64,000 bases of DNA, from contig OZ024745.1 of NCBI GenBank assembly GCA_964016885.1, positions 46,113,272 through 46,177,271 on the forward strand, written 5' to 3'. The position numbers and the translations under genes were made by a program. Shown in pieces: positions 20,826-33,198 of the stretch (its first letter is position 1; every line of letters starts with the position of its first letter). Source of the stretch: Eledone cirrhosa. Lineage: Eukaryota > Mollusca > Cephalopoda > Octopoda > Eledonidae. The notes below the pieces were generated by a model. That model was not told where the DNA came from. It saw nothing but the letters and a program-made list of their open reading frames with translations, and did no database searches.

Positions 20826-21315
20826 TGTTATACTTTGGGAAGGTCATGTTGCCAATAAGAAACACACGCACCAGTTGCTTTCACTTCAATTTATTATAAT
20901 AAATTTATAAATTTAGGAATTTATAAATTTCCGGTTGGTTGGTTGGTTCCACAACCAGATGATTGTTTATATATTGTCAAAGTTCTTTCGTCACACATTC
21001 TGTGACCTCTTCAGTGACTGGGGATTCTTTTCTTTGTTTTTGTGCCTCTCCTTTGTTCTGTCCTACGCCTTCTTGTCACAGAATGTGTGACGAAAGAACT
21101 TTGACAATATATAAACAATCATCTGGTTGTGGAACCAACCAACCAACCGGAAATTTATAAATTCCTAAATTTATAAATTTATTATAATAAATTGAAGTGA
21201 AAGCAACTGGTACGTGTGTTTCTTATTGGCAACATGACCCTCCCAAAGTATAATAATATCGGTTTCAACACACGTTTTCAGATAAAGAATCTTGCTAAAC
21301 AAATTCAGAAACGAA
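20826..21315. repeat. fold-back element F1, copy 2 (~490 bp)
   Basis: Left arm 20826-21000 and right arm 21075-21250 are inverted copies (AGGTCATGTTGCCAATAAG, CCGGTTGGTTGGTTGG, TTCTTTCGTCACACATTC). The loop is ~70 bp. The right end extends ~60 bp (CACACGTTTTCAGATAAAG, CTTGCTAAACAAATTCAG) beyond the left arm. The minus strand of the left arm at 20986-21014 reads CTGAAGA, G, a 17-nt hairpin, GAAA. Confidence 0.88.
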
Positions 21316-21430
21316 ATAATCATCATCATCATCATCATCATCAACGTTTAACGTCCGTGTTCCACGCTTGCATGGGTTTGGACGGGGGTTTTCCCATTTG
21401 AGGCAAGAGTGATTGTCTTGCTCGCATAGG

Positions 21431-21766
21431 ACTGTCTGGCGGGTTTTCTACAGCTGGATGCCGTTCCTAACACCAACCACATTTACAGTGTGGGGCTGGG
21501 AGGTTTTTACCGTGTTGCCTACACGGCCACATTACAGCGTGGACTGTCTGGCGGGTTTTCTACAGCTGGATGCCCTTCCTAACACCAACCACATTTACAG
21601 TGTGGGGCTGGGAGGTTTTTACCGTGTTGCCTACACGGCCACATTACAGCGTGGACTGTCTGGCGGGTTTTCTACAGCTGGATGCCCTTCCTAACACCAA
21701 CCACATTTACAGTGTGGGGCTGGGAGGTTTTTACCGTGTTGCTTACACGGCCACATTACAGCGTGG
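21431..21766. repeat. 112-bp unit in three tandem copies inside the LINE 3' tail
   Basis: ACTGTCTGGCGGGTTTTCTA starts at 21431, 21543 and 21655; the copies are almost identical (GCCGTTCC versus GCCCTTCC). The other LINE copy (34263 onward) has a single unit, so the expansion is specific to this locus. Confidence 0.93.
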
Positions 21767-21939
21767 ACTGTGTGTTTTTTTGTCGTGACACCTACACGAT
21801 CTCATTTGTTTCGGCCTGGATGTTGTGGCACCAACATAACTTTACATTGAAAGGGGCGGTGTGGATAGGGTGGGGGTGGTGGGACGGGGGTGTATTTTGT
21901 TAGAGATGCCTACTGACTGTAGTAGGTTTTACTTTGTAT

Positions 21940-23810
21940 TTAGGTAAGGCGGGTCTTCTCTATTACTGAGTACCGCCAAAGGTCTCGGTCCAGTGACATT
22001 GTCTTGGAGAGGTGTAAGTGTGTGAGGTCGGAATTTATCAGCTCGTCCCAGGTTTTTCTGGGTCTGCCTACTCCGTAGCTACCGTCTATCTTTATTGCCC
22101 TGCACTTTGTTATACAGCTGTCGTCTTTCATGTGACCATACCAACGCAGCCTTCTCTCGAGTAAACAACATCTGATCCCTCTTATTTCTAATTTTTTCCT
22201 TAGTTCGCTTATGCTTTGCCGTTCACGTATGTTACTATTACACATCCAGCGGAGCATGCAAGCTTCGTTCCTCTCTAGTCTGCGTATATCCTCTGCACAC
22301 AATGCCCAGGTCTCACTGCCATGCAACATTGCTGTTCGTATGCAGGCATCATACAACCTGCCTTTCATTTTTAGAGAGAACCCTTTAGTGGCTAATAGTG
22401 GTATAAGCTCTCTGAACTTTTTCCATCCAGTTCTGACTCTAGCTACTGTACTTTCAGAGCACCCTCCCCCACTGCTGATTTTGTCACCCAGGTAACGGAA
22501 GCTGTCCACTATTTCTATAGAACCCTCTGCGCAATTGAAAGAGCTAGAATTTTGTGGGCACTTGCTGCTACTTATTGCACCAGAGCACCGGCCACATGTA
22601 AAATCTATGTTCTTAGTTAGCTTACATGTGATCCCACTACATCTTTTATGCACCCATACTTTGCATTTGGGACATAAAATGGAGTTTCTACCTACGCCTT
22701 TCCTACACACTGAGCATGGCCATTTCCCAGAAGGGACCGTCGCCTTATTTTCTTTCCTACAAACTAGAACTTTAGTCTTAGCCAGGTTAATTTTAAGGTC
22801 TTTTGATTCTAGGCCGTGCTTCCATGTTTGGAATTTCTTCTCTAGCTCGGCCATTGATTCAGCTATGAGCGTTAGATCATCTGCGTATAGGAGTTCCCAT
22901 GGGCAGCCGGTCTTGAACTACACTGTTATAGCCTGAAGGGCAATAATAAATAGTAGGGGCTAAGAACAGAACCCTGATGAACACCAACTTTTACACTAAA
23001 CTCTTCACTATATTCGTTGTTAATTCTAACCTTGGTGACTGTTTCTTTATACATGGCTTGTATAGCTCTCACAAGCCATTCGTCAACATCTAGATTTCTA
23101 AAAGCCCACCAGATAATGGAACGGGGGACTCTGTCGAAGGCTTTCTCCAAGTCAACAAAAGCTAAGTATAGGGGTTTACTTTTAGCTAGGTACTTCTCCT
23201 GTAGTTGTCGTACAATGAAAAGAGCGTCTGTGGTACTTTTACCTGACACAAACCCAAACTGCATTTCATCTAGATCAATTATCTCTCTGATTAGTTGCGC
23301 TATAACTTTTTCCGTGACCTTCATGACCTGGTCGATTAATTTAATGCCTCTATAGTTACTCCTATCTAGGGCATCTCCTTTACCCTTGTAACAGTTAATG
23401 ATGATGATGCTACGCCAGTCCTTCGGAACAACCCCATTCTGTATGACTTGGTTTACTATCCGGGTGACCATGGTGTGTCCCACCGTTCCAGAGGCTTTCA
23501 GCATCTCAGCAACTATTTCCGAAGGCCCAGCCGCCTTACCCATCTTCATATCTTTGATTGCCTTACTTATTATACTACCTTCGACTAACACTGCCGGTCC
23601 CTCTATTGGGTCGATGTGGGGGAGACTGTCTTTCTCCCATTTATTCTCCTCATTTAGAAGTCTTTCGTAGTGACACTTCCAAGCAACCTTCTTATCAGCG
23701 TCAGTGATGGCAAGTACGCCATCATCATTAAGTACACACTTCTCCGACAATATCACGGTTTTCCTTGACACATTGCCTTGCAATCCTGAACACCTCACGT
23801 TGTAGAACAT
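21940..23810 (-). pseudogene. RTE-like LINE reverse transcriptase with zinc-finger module, frame-damaged
   Basis: On the minus strand the first part (23810 to 22926) encodes RT blocks GKAAGPSEIVAEMLKASG, NYRGIKLIDQVMKVTEK, FGFVSGKSTTDALF, FVDLEKAFDRVPR (motif A aspartate) and GVHQGSVLSP (motif B). The second part (22854 to 21940) has CSVCRKGVG, then CPKCKVWVHKRCSGI and FTCGRC, a Cys/His zinc-binding module, followed by the LINE C-terminal LRWYGH and GRPRKTWDEL. Compared with copy 2, one G is missing from a G run near 22960, and a GAG has become TAG near 22915, so the YADD region is out of frame. No apurinic-like endonuclease domain is present. Clade assignment (RTE-like) is by motif resemblance only. 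Confidence 0.85.
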
Positions 23811-23838
23811 GCTTGAACTTTCTTTCCTCTGCTTCCCT

Positions 23839-25399
<1,561 letters not shown>

Positions 25400-25600
25400 T
25401 TGCCGTTGTTATTGTTTAGCTCCGGCTTAGCTCTGATTATGCAAACCTGTGACCAGAGACGTTCCAGTCATGATCATGTTTTTTTTTGTTTTTTTCTTAT
25501 TCTTATTAAGAATAGTGTATCTAATTTGCCTTTCTATTTTTAAGATGATGCGATGAGTTTTTTAAGGAAGGTGTGCTATTTCTAGCAGGTCGAACGGCTA
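25400..25600 (+). repeat. old dispersed repeat E, copy 1
   Basis: Shares TATTGTTTAGCTCC, ATGCAAACCTGTGACC, TTCCAGTCATGATCATG, AGAATAGTGT and TTTCTAGCAGGTCGAA with copies near 29905, 33905 and 40330. No termini defined. Confidence 0.6.
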
Positions 25601-25974
25601 CAAAGAGATTCCCTTGTGGGTAAAAATGGGTTAAAATAAATTATTTCATTAGATTGTAAACCTGTATCAATTACGGATTGAAATCAATAATTTCTCTTAA
25701 TAATTTCCCTTCGATAGTATATTATATCATTCGAGTGAGTTATCTCCCTGGCATGTATGTTGGTTTCCTCCCTTTAAAGCAATATTTATAAATCTGTCAT
25801 TTGCTATTCTATTTTTATTGTATTATCTCTGCGTCCCTCCCAAGCTTCCCAGGACAGGTCGCAAGCCCATCGCCAATTCTTGCAATATGAGATGGAGACT
25901 GAAATATATTTTTCGGTATACCCCTCTACCTAAGGCCCTTGTTAACCCGCATGAAAGACGATGCAGTATGATTG
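25601..25974. other. no feature recognised
   Basis: A/T-rich. A short stretch with CCTCCCAAGCTTCCCAGG near 25835 shows no frame with coding signature. Confidence 0.45.
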
Positions 25975-27420
25975 ATTTTGTTGTTGCTAATTTTATTTTT
26001 TCAATTTTCCTAAAAAATTGCTCAAAATTCTTTTTTAATATTTTCTTTAAAATTTCATCAATATATTTTCGAAAGAATTTCAATAAAAATTCGGTCACAT
26101 TTTTTCAAAACTTTTTCTCAAAATGTTCCTCTATTTCTTTTTTTCTTTTCTTTTTTTTTTTATATTTTAAGATTTACACATTTTCCAAAACATTTCATTG
26201 AAATTTTTTTCACATATTTCACGAAATCTTTTCTTTAAAATATTTTCCAGGAGTTACGAAGTTCCTCAGAAATATTCCTAAAAGTTTTTAAGGAATCTTC
26301 ATTTAAACTTTCTTAAACATTTTTATCAAATTTTTTTCAAGATCTTCAACATTTTTCAAACTTTCTCAAAACGTATTTTCCTCAAGATTTTCTTTAAATT
26401 TTTATCTAAATGTTTTCGAAAAAATTTCACCAAAAGTTCTTTCAAATATTTTCCCCATATTTTTCACAATATTTTCTTAAAAGTTTCATCTAAGTTTATT
26501 TCTAAAAACATTGACCAAAGTTTTATAATGAATTTCAGCAAATATTCTCTCAAAATTATTAATATGTTACATTTTTTCAAATCATCTTAATTGTTTTCTA
26601 ATATGAAACTATTCTCAAAACTTTTGTCAAGTATTTCCTCAATGTTTTCTATAAAATTTCACTAAATTCTTCCACAAAATTAAACCAAAAGTTTTCCTCA
26701 AAATGTTTTCATAATTTAAAAGCGTTTCCTCGAAAACATTCCTCGGATATTTTAGAAAACTTTTTTTTAATTTCTCTGAAAATCCTTTGAAACTTTTCTC
26801 AAATGTCATCGAAATTTTTCTGAAAAGTATTTCTCAATTATTTTCCTCGAAATTTTCTTAAAGTTTTATCAAAATGTTTTCGACAAAAATTTCACCAAAA
26901 GTTCTTTCAAATATTTTCCCCATAATTTCTTATTTTCTCAAAAGTTTCATCTAAGTTTTTTTTTTTTTTAAATTCTCCAAAGTTTTACAAAGAATTTCAA
27001 CAAATGTTTTCCCTAAATTATTAATCATATGTTACAAAACTTTTATATAAATATTTTTTTTAAATCATCTTAATTTTTTTTTTTCTAATATCTAATTGAA
27101 ACTTTTGTCAAGTATTTCCTCAATGTTTTTCGCCAACTTTTTCCACAAAATATTTTCAAAAGTTTAAATGTTTCCCCAAATAATTCCTCAATTATTTTTG
27201 TTTTATCAAAATGTTTTTGAAAGATTCCACCAAAATCTCTTGCAAAATTCTCTGCAAATTTTTGAAAACTTTTTCAACATATATTCTCTCAAACATTTTT
27301 TTTAAAATAGTTTTTAAGATTTTACTCAAAATTTTCTCAAATATTTTCCAAAACCTTTCAAAGATATTACACATTTTCCTCAAAAGATTTTTTTTATATT
27401 TTAAACTTTTTTTCTAAGAT
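25975..27420. repeat. A/T-rich degenerate satellite built on TTTTCNNAAA motifs, with ~465-bp higher-order duplication
   Basis: About 1.45 kb consists of variants of TTTTCTCAAAATTTT and TTTCACCAAAAGTTC. A block at 26400-26660 (AAAAGTTCTTTCAAATATTT, GTTTCATCTAAGTTT, CAAGTATTTCCTCAATG) recurs in order at about 26865-27135. The open frames of Phe, Lys and Ile are compositional. Confidence 0.8.
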
Positions 27421-27809
27421 CTAAGAAGCTAGTCTTAGTCTTGAATTGAAATTTCATCAGCAACTCAGTTCTTGCTTCAACTCTCTATGGAGACACTGCT
27501 TATGATCCCACTGTTGCTAAAGGCTTCAGTATATCAGATAAATCAATTTACATACTATAACACATGTGGTGCTTTAACAGTGGGTTTTCTATTGCTATTG
27601 TGTACTACAGAGTATATCTATAGGTTTTAGCCAACACTGTAAGTAATAGAAAAATGTAAACATCTTATGTCCTTATCCAATATTTTAGTAGACAAGAAAG
27701 CGTACAGGATCAACCAGACTAGCTTCTGTTCTGCATTGATATTTCATCAAGAGTTTCATACTTTCCTTAACTATTCACAGAGACATTGTATTTTTTTCTA
27801 AAATGTATA
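27421..27809. other. no feature recognised
   Basis: Two loosely similar stretches (CATTGATATTTCATCA-like at 27450 and 27738) hint at a diverged duplication; otherwise unassigned. Confidence 0.45.
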
Positions 27810-27817
27810 CTCTATAG

Positions 27818-28101
27818 CAGGGGTGTGCAACATATTCCATTGGTGGGCCACTTTTGAACATTGGAACAACTATTAGGGCCATTAATATTTATTAAGCACT
27901 ATTCCAAAGATTCACCACAACTTCTTTCCATCACATGGAATTATAACCCTATCAGTGAAGCCCTTTAGTATAGGTCAACTAACATAAAATTGCATTACGG
28001 TTGCAAAAAAAAATTCTAAATAAACCTACAAGGTAAAAATTAAAAATGGTTATCGCAGACCACTCTGGCTGGTCTGGCGGGCCACCTGTTGCACGCCCCT
28101 G
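27818..28101. mobile_element. hAT-type MITE, 284 bp
   Basis: Begins CAGGGGTGTGCAACA and ends TGTTGCACGCCCCTG, 14 of 15 positions inverted. The 8-bp flanks CTCTATAG and ATCTATCG match at six of eight positions, consistent with an aged 8-bp hAT target duplication. CAGGGGTG ends and ATTGGTGGGCC near the terminus are typical of hAT families. No transposase. Confidence 0.85.
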
Positions 28102-28179
28102 ATCTATCGCACAGAATGCTATTTAGCTAAAATAGATATACTCTCTATCACAGGATACTATAAGTATAGTTAAAATATA

Positions 28180-28452
28180 TAGATGGAAGGGCATCCAGCC
28201 GTAGAAAACCCGCCAGACGTGTAGGTGTCACGACAAAAAAACACACAGTCCCCGCTGTAATGTGGCCGTGTAGGTAACACGGTAAAAACCTCCCAGTCCA
28301 CACTGTAAATGTGGTTGGTGTTAGGAAGGGCATCCAGCCGTAGAAAACCCGCCAGACAGTCCTATACAAGCAGGACAACCAATCTTGCCTCAGGTGGGAA
28401 AACTCCCGTCCAAACCCATGCAAGCCTGAAAGATAGACGTTAAACGATGATG
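28180..28452 (+). mobile_element. RTE-like LINE 3' tail, severely truncated
   Basis: Plus-strand copy of the tail shared with 21317-21900 and 34263-34620: GGTGTCACGACAAAAAAACA, GGTTGGTGTTAGGAAGGGCA, GCCGTAGAAAACCCGCCAGA, ending ACGTTAAACGATGATGATT. Inserted inside the minisatellite. Confidence 0.85.
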
Positions 28453-28542
28453 ATTATGATACTCTCTATCACATGATACTATAAGTATAGTTAAAATATA
28501 TAGATATACTCTCTATCACAGGATACCATAAGTATAGTTAAA

Positions 28543-28889
28543 ATCATCATTCATCATCATTTCATTTTATGTCCGCTTCTCCCTGCTTGCAAGGGTGGGA
28601 CGGGAACTGATTCTGGCTTGATTTCTACAGCTGGATGCCCTTCCTAACACCAACCTCATTTACAGTGAGTTCCGGGTGCTTTTTTTTACCGTGGCACCTC
28701 CACGACCACTTTGCAGTGGAATGATATGGACCCCAGTCCCTATCATCTCATTTCTACAGCTGAGTAAACTGGAGCAATGTGAAATAAAGCGTCTTGCTCA
28801 AGGAAACAACACATCACCCGGTCTGAGAATTGAACTCACAACCTTTCGATTGCAAGGCCAATGCTCTAACCACTAAGCCATGTGCCTCC
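28543..28889 (-). mobile_element. SINE family B, full length
   Basis: On the minus strand: head GGAGGCACATGGCTTAGTGG, box B-like GAGTTCAATTCTCAGACC, middle TTCCTTGAGCAAGACGC, tail GGTTGGTGTTAGGAAGGGCA and CTTGCAAGCAGGGAGAAGC, then degenerate (ATG)n. Confidence 0.93.
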
Positions 28890-29250
28890 ACTAAAATATA
28901 TAGATATACTCTCTATCACAGGATACTATAAGTATAGTTAAAATATATAGATATACTCTCTATCACAGGATACTATAAGTATAGTTAAAATATATAGATA
29001 TACCCCATAATGCAGAATACTATCAATATTGTTAAAATATATAGATATACCCCATAATGCAGAATACTATCAATATTGCTAAAATATATAGATATACTCT
29101 ATAGAATACTATATATATAGCTAAAATATATAGATATAGATGGGGAATCGATTTGGTCTGGGACTGCTTATTTCCATATTTGCATGGCCATTCCTCTAAC
29201 CACCACTGCAAATGTTGCTAAAATATATGGACATACTTACAACAAAATAC

Positions 29251-29628
29251 TGGTGTGTATGAATATAGCAAGACACTAGGTTGTGTATATAAAGTTTAAT
29301 TAACAAGTTGAAGTTATGTAGTATAGAATTGTTAACATGTCGAGAGTAGATGAAATATGAAGTAAAGTTATTTGTTACCGTTTTGAAGTTAGCTCGCAAG
29401 AGACCATGTTAGGGTTGCCAGAGAGTAGAGACTCGGCGAACGCGCCTGGCCGAAAGGGCAAATGAGAGAGAGATCGCTCTAAGTATCCCTTTTATAGGGT
29501 CTCAAGACGGAAGTGACAAAAAGGGTTCTGCCACCCCAACGGGAAGTAACTCCAGCTACTTCCTGTCTAGAGAGCGTTAATCTATTGGTGATGTGATCGT
29601 CACAACAAGGGAGGCAACTCTTGCTACA
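29251..29628 (-). mobile_element. probable solo LTR, 378 bp
   Basis: On the minus strand it begins TGTAGCAAGAGTTGCCTCCC and ends TCATACACACCA, i.e. TG...CA termini. A textbook TATA box (CCCTATAAAAGGG) lies at about 29487-29500, followed by a GC-richer leader-like stretch. No internal region, primer site or coding sequence adjoins. A clean target duplication was not found, so boundaries may be off by a few bases. Confidence 0.5.
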
Positions 29629-31185
29629 TACTCTATACTATAAATATTACGTCATGTACAAGAAGACGCAAAGGCTTTTCTTTCATTAACAAAGCCAAGC
29701 ATATAATCGAGATACTTCCATAACAGAAATAGGATGCTTGAAAATTATCAAACAATATCGAAGATAGGAATACTAATTGAAGTGCTGTAAATTGTTGTGC
29801 CATAGAATGAAGTAGTCTAATACTCCAGGCAGCATCGTTTGCTGGAGAAAAAAATCAATGTTAGAGATAATATAACAACCTATAATAGCTCTGTAAAAAG
29901 TTTGCTCATTGTTATTGTTTAACACAATGTCAGTTCTGCTTATATGCCTTTTAAATATTAATCATTCTGATATTGACCATCGTGTCTTCCAATGGTGTAC
30001 TTAGTACTGCATTTAACAATAGGTCTTTCCTTTTTATCATAGTATAATTTGGCTGTTGTTTCTAGCAGATCAAACAAACATCCAGGGGCTATTTATGGTT
30101 ATTGTAGCTAGAAATCCAGTGTAACAAGAACTCTTTCAACTTATCAAGATATAAACTTATTGGTGTTTTTTTTATAATCCAAATATATATAAATATTTAT
30201 GAAAAATGATAAAGATTTGAAAAAAGCACCTAATGTGCTTTTACTTTATATACATGTTACCTGTATATTACTTTCCTCGGTAATGGGGTTGAATTTATCC
30301 TTGCTAGCAGGGAAAGTGGACGTTAAAATATTATCGCTTTAACGTCCGATTTCCCTGCTAGCAAGGATGGTGGTGGTGGTGGTGGTGGTGGTGGTGATGC
30401 CAGGAATGTGAACTTATACTCACAGATTTACTCAATGGCTCAATTAATTTAATTGAATTCCGAAATGAATCAGCCTTTAGTATTGTGCTATAGTAAATAG
30501 GTGTACTATTAGCAGTGATATATTAATATAACCATTGCAAGTAGTTAGCTGCCTTATAGGCCCCAAAGATGACCATTACAAACAACAGCTTTACAGTGCT
30601 TATACAACCAGATGGTCTCTGCTACCCAAACCTTTACACTTCTTACAGTATTGACAATTTTATAGCCTAAGACAACCAACTGCTGCACAGTTTTTGTTTA
30701 TGCATGATACAATTCACAAAAAAAAAATTGACTGATATTTTTAATGCAGATGGCATCCCTGAATTAGTTATTTCCCAGCAATATTGCTGATTTCATAAAA
30801 TTACTGCCCTTTAGAAAAAAATTCCCCCACGTTGTAACCAATTTATTTTTTCTTCAATAATAGAACATAGTTTATTGATTAAATGTATAGAAAATAGAAC
30901 AATCAATGAAACAGCTTCTCATCTTTTGACCATTCAAGGTCAGGATTCCAGCTAAATATTTCAAGGTTTGTAAAGTTAGCTAAAGGAAAATCTGTAATAT
31001 TTTTAAATGTTTAAAATACACTTGAAAGCAAAATGCTATTGAAGATTGAAGTGATTCATCAGTAAAGTTCTGAATACATCACATCAGGGTATAGAAATCG
31101 TTTATTCAGTGGATTGTTATAAAAACACACAATATGTAAGGATACACGTTGGTAAAATATGTCTTGACCCTTTTATGACAATGCT
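29629..31185. other. no gene; contains dispersed repeat E copy 2 and a SINE-tail palindrome
   Basis: Repeat E copy about 29905-30090 (GTTATTGTTTAACAC, GTTTCTAGCAGATCAAAC). The palindrome at 30298-30367 and the (TGG)n at 30368-30396 are described separately. The rest is A/T-rich and unassigned. Confidence 0.5.
30298..30367. repeat. palindrome of two SINE/LINE 3' ends, tail to tail
   Basis: CCTTGCTAGCAGGGAAAG, GACGTTAAA faces TTTAACGTC, TTTCCCTGCTAGCAAGG. The same string ends the LINE tail at 39335-39362. Followed by (TGG)9. Confidence 0.85.
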
Positions 31186-31405
31186 TCTTAAGAAACATTC
31201 TGTATTTAAATTAATCCATTAAGAACTTGAAGTGATTTTCTAAAATTATTAATTGTTATGGTGGTATTTTTAACATATTTTAGGAAACGATTTTCATATA
31301 AAATTGTTAGATTTCAAATTAAATAGGAATCCATTAAAATGAGCATTTTTGTTTCATAGAACCAGAGGTGACCTTGAGTGGGTTGGTATCAAAATAGTTA
31401 AAAGT
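31186..31405 (+). repeat. old dispersed repeat F, copy 1
   Basis: Shares TTAAATAGGAATCC-like, AGAACCAGAGGTGACCTTG and GGGTTGGTATCAAAATAG blocks with 34098-34262 and 55440-55690. Confidence 0.55.
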
Positions 31406-31499
31406 GAACTGAGGCATTAGATTTACATTCTAGCAATAATCCTGCTAGAAATTTTGAGAATATATATAAAGTAAGCTGAAAATAATAATGAAGATGTCG

Positions 31500-31740
31500 A
31501 TGGAAAAGCCAATATAACTAATTGCATGCATGGTCCTGTCACTCTTGAGGGGTTCGTTGAGGCATCATATTGATATACAGCGTTTCTAGGGCATTTTTTT
31601 CTTTTGAGATCTGGCGGAGCCCATCTCCTCTCCAGGTCTAAATGCAACAGCAGATTGCTTCTAGATAAGGATAGAGAGTGAGAGAATGGAAGTGAGAAAG
31701 AGATATAGAGGAACTCAGTACTAGACTAGTACATCTTTGT
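31500..31740 (-). mobile_element. SINE family A' fragment
   Basis: Minus-strand A' tail region: GCATGGTCCTGTCACTC, TTGATATACAGCGTTTCTAG, GCGGAGCCCATCTCC, CAGTACTAGACTAGTAC. The head is missing. Confidence 0.65.
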
Positions 31741-32360
31741 ATCAACCTCTCAGCTATTTAAGAACATACAAAAACAGTGGCAGTCACTTTTCATTGAGTT
31801 GCTGATATGTGATGAAAATGTGTAGCTGTATCTGTTTCAACACCTAAATAATGTTACTCACCAAAACACCTACAAAAATACATTGTACTAAAGACTTTGC
31901 AACTTCAATTTTACAAGTATTATGAAATAAATAAGAAATTGGAAATCAGTGGAAATTGAACATCATATCAATATTTGAAGATAGAATTTACCCTCCACCA
32001 CCAACACTACGACAACTTGATATTTGCAGTACTCTTTTTATTCAGCCCCATATTAAATTAAGACAGTCAATTACTGGGGCCTGACAAACTGCTTCCTCTT
32101 TGCACTGGTCTCAATCAAGACCTCTGGCGTCTTTGATCTCTACACTGCTGATCTCCTCCATAAAGTCAGAAAGACGGTGGTCCTACTTACCGAGAGAGCC
32201 TCGTGAGGTGGGGGGTCACTGTTGTTGCGAGTGTCTTTGGCCATTCTCCACTGGAGTGCCACTCCTCCTCTCCCTTTCTTTTGTTGCTTGATCCTTCTTT
32301 TCTTTTCTACTTCACAATTGTTTACAAATTTGTTTCAGTTGGCAGCTTATTATTAAAAAG
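31741..32360. other. no feature recognised
   Basis: A GC-richer stretch near 32090-32280 (CTCCTCCATAAAGTCAG, CGAGAGAGCCTCGTGAGG) has an open frame of 63 codons without recognisable domain. Confidence 0.45.
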
Positions 32361-32547
32361 GGCGGTGGATTGACAGTATCAGTAGAGGGTCTGACGCCAT
32401 GCTTTGCAGCAGAGAGTTACGGCCCTTTATGGTCTGGGTTCAAATCCCAGCAAGGTTAACTTTCATCCTTACGGGGTCGATAAAATAAAGTACCAGTAAT
32501 ACACTGGAATAATTGCTGACCTTGTGCCAAAAGTAGAAACAATTATT
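32361..32547 (+). mobile_element. tRNA-derived SINE, family A, full length
   Basis: GGCGGTGGATTGACAGTATC to AGTAGAAACAATTATT. Lacks TTTGCC before TTTCATCCTTACGG. Confidence 0.93.
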
Positions 32548-32845
32548 AAAAGAAAATTATAATCTCCATCTTCATTCCCTACTCATAAAAGATCAGAGTT
32601 TCTGTGGAGTTACTCAATGTGTTAAAAGTTGCAGCCAACTATTCACACTCTTCTAACCATCTTTATAATGATAACAGGGTTAACTATTAAATCTAAGTAC
32701 AACATGTCTTCTTTATTGCTTCTTGGTAGGTAAGCAGTTGCACATATAGGTAGGTGAATAGATAAATGTGTAAGTAGGTACATGTGAATGGGAAAAATAT
32801 ATAGATATAGACAGGTAAATAGATTAGGAAAATAGTTAAATATAT

Positions 32846-33198
32846 GGAGACACATGGCTTAGTGGGTAGAGCATTGGCCTTGCAATCGAAAGGTTGTGAG
32901 TTCAATTCTCAGACCGGGTGATGTGTTGTTTCCTTGAGCAAGACACTTTATTTCACATTGCTCCAGTTTACTTAGCTGTAGAAATGAGATGATAGGGACT
33001 GGGGTCCATATCATTCCACTGCAAAGTGGTCGTGGATGTGCCACGGCAAAAAAAGCACCCAGCACTCACTGTAAATGAGGTTGGTGTTAGGAAGGGCATC
33101 CAGCTGTAGAAATCAAGCCAGAATCAGTTCCCGTCCCACCCTTGCAAGCAGGGAAAAAGCAGATGTGAAATGAAATGATGATGATGATGATGATGATA
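32846..33198 (+). mobile_element. SINE family B, full length
   Basis: Head GGAGACACATGGCTTAGTGG, box B-like GAGTTCAATTCTCAGACC, tail GGTTGGTGTTAGGAAGGGCA and CACCCTTGCAAGCAGGG, then (GAT)n from 33177. Confidence 0.95.

Larger units (their letters stand above)
21317..23838 (-). mobile_element. RTE-like LINE, copy 1, 5'-truncated
   Basis: Minus-strand element. The 3' end is a (GAT)n run (seen as CATCAT at 21318-21345) preceded by a tail with GTTGGTGTTAGGAAGGGCAT. The coding part spans 21940-23810 and the 5' part is lost at (TA)n. It lies directly against the end of fold-back F1 copy 2. Inside the tail a 112-bp segment is triplicated. Confidence 0.88.
28130..29120. repeat. 47-bp minisatellite interrupted by a LINE tail and a SINE
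   Basis: The unit ATACTCTCTATCACAGGATA, CTATAAGTATAGTTAAAATA, TATAGAT recurs at 28130-28180, 28455-28545 and 28895-29120. The last copies drift (CCCCATAATGCAGAATACTA). Insertions at 28180-28452 and 28543-28889 split the array. Confidence 0.88.

Noticed and set aside
21940..23810. Complete functional LINE
   Set aside because: No 5' end or endonuclease domain, a stop and a frameshift in the RT, truncated at (TA)n.
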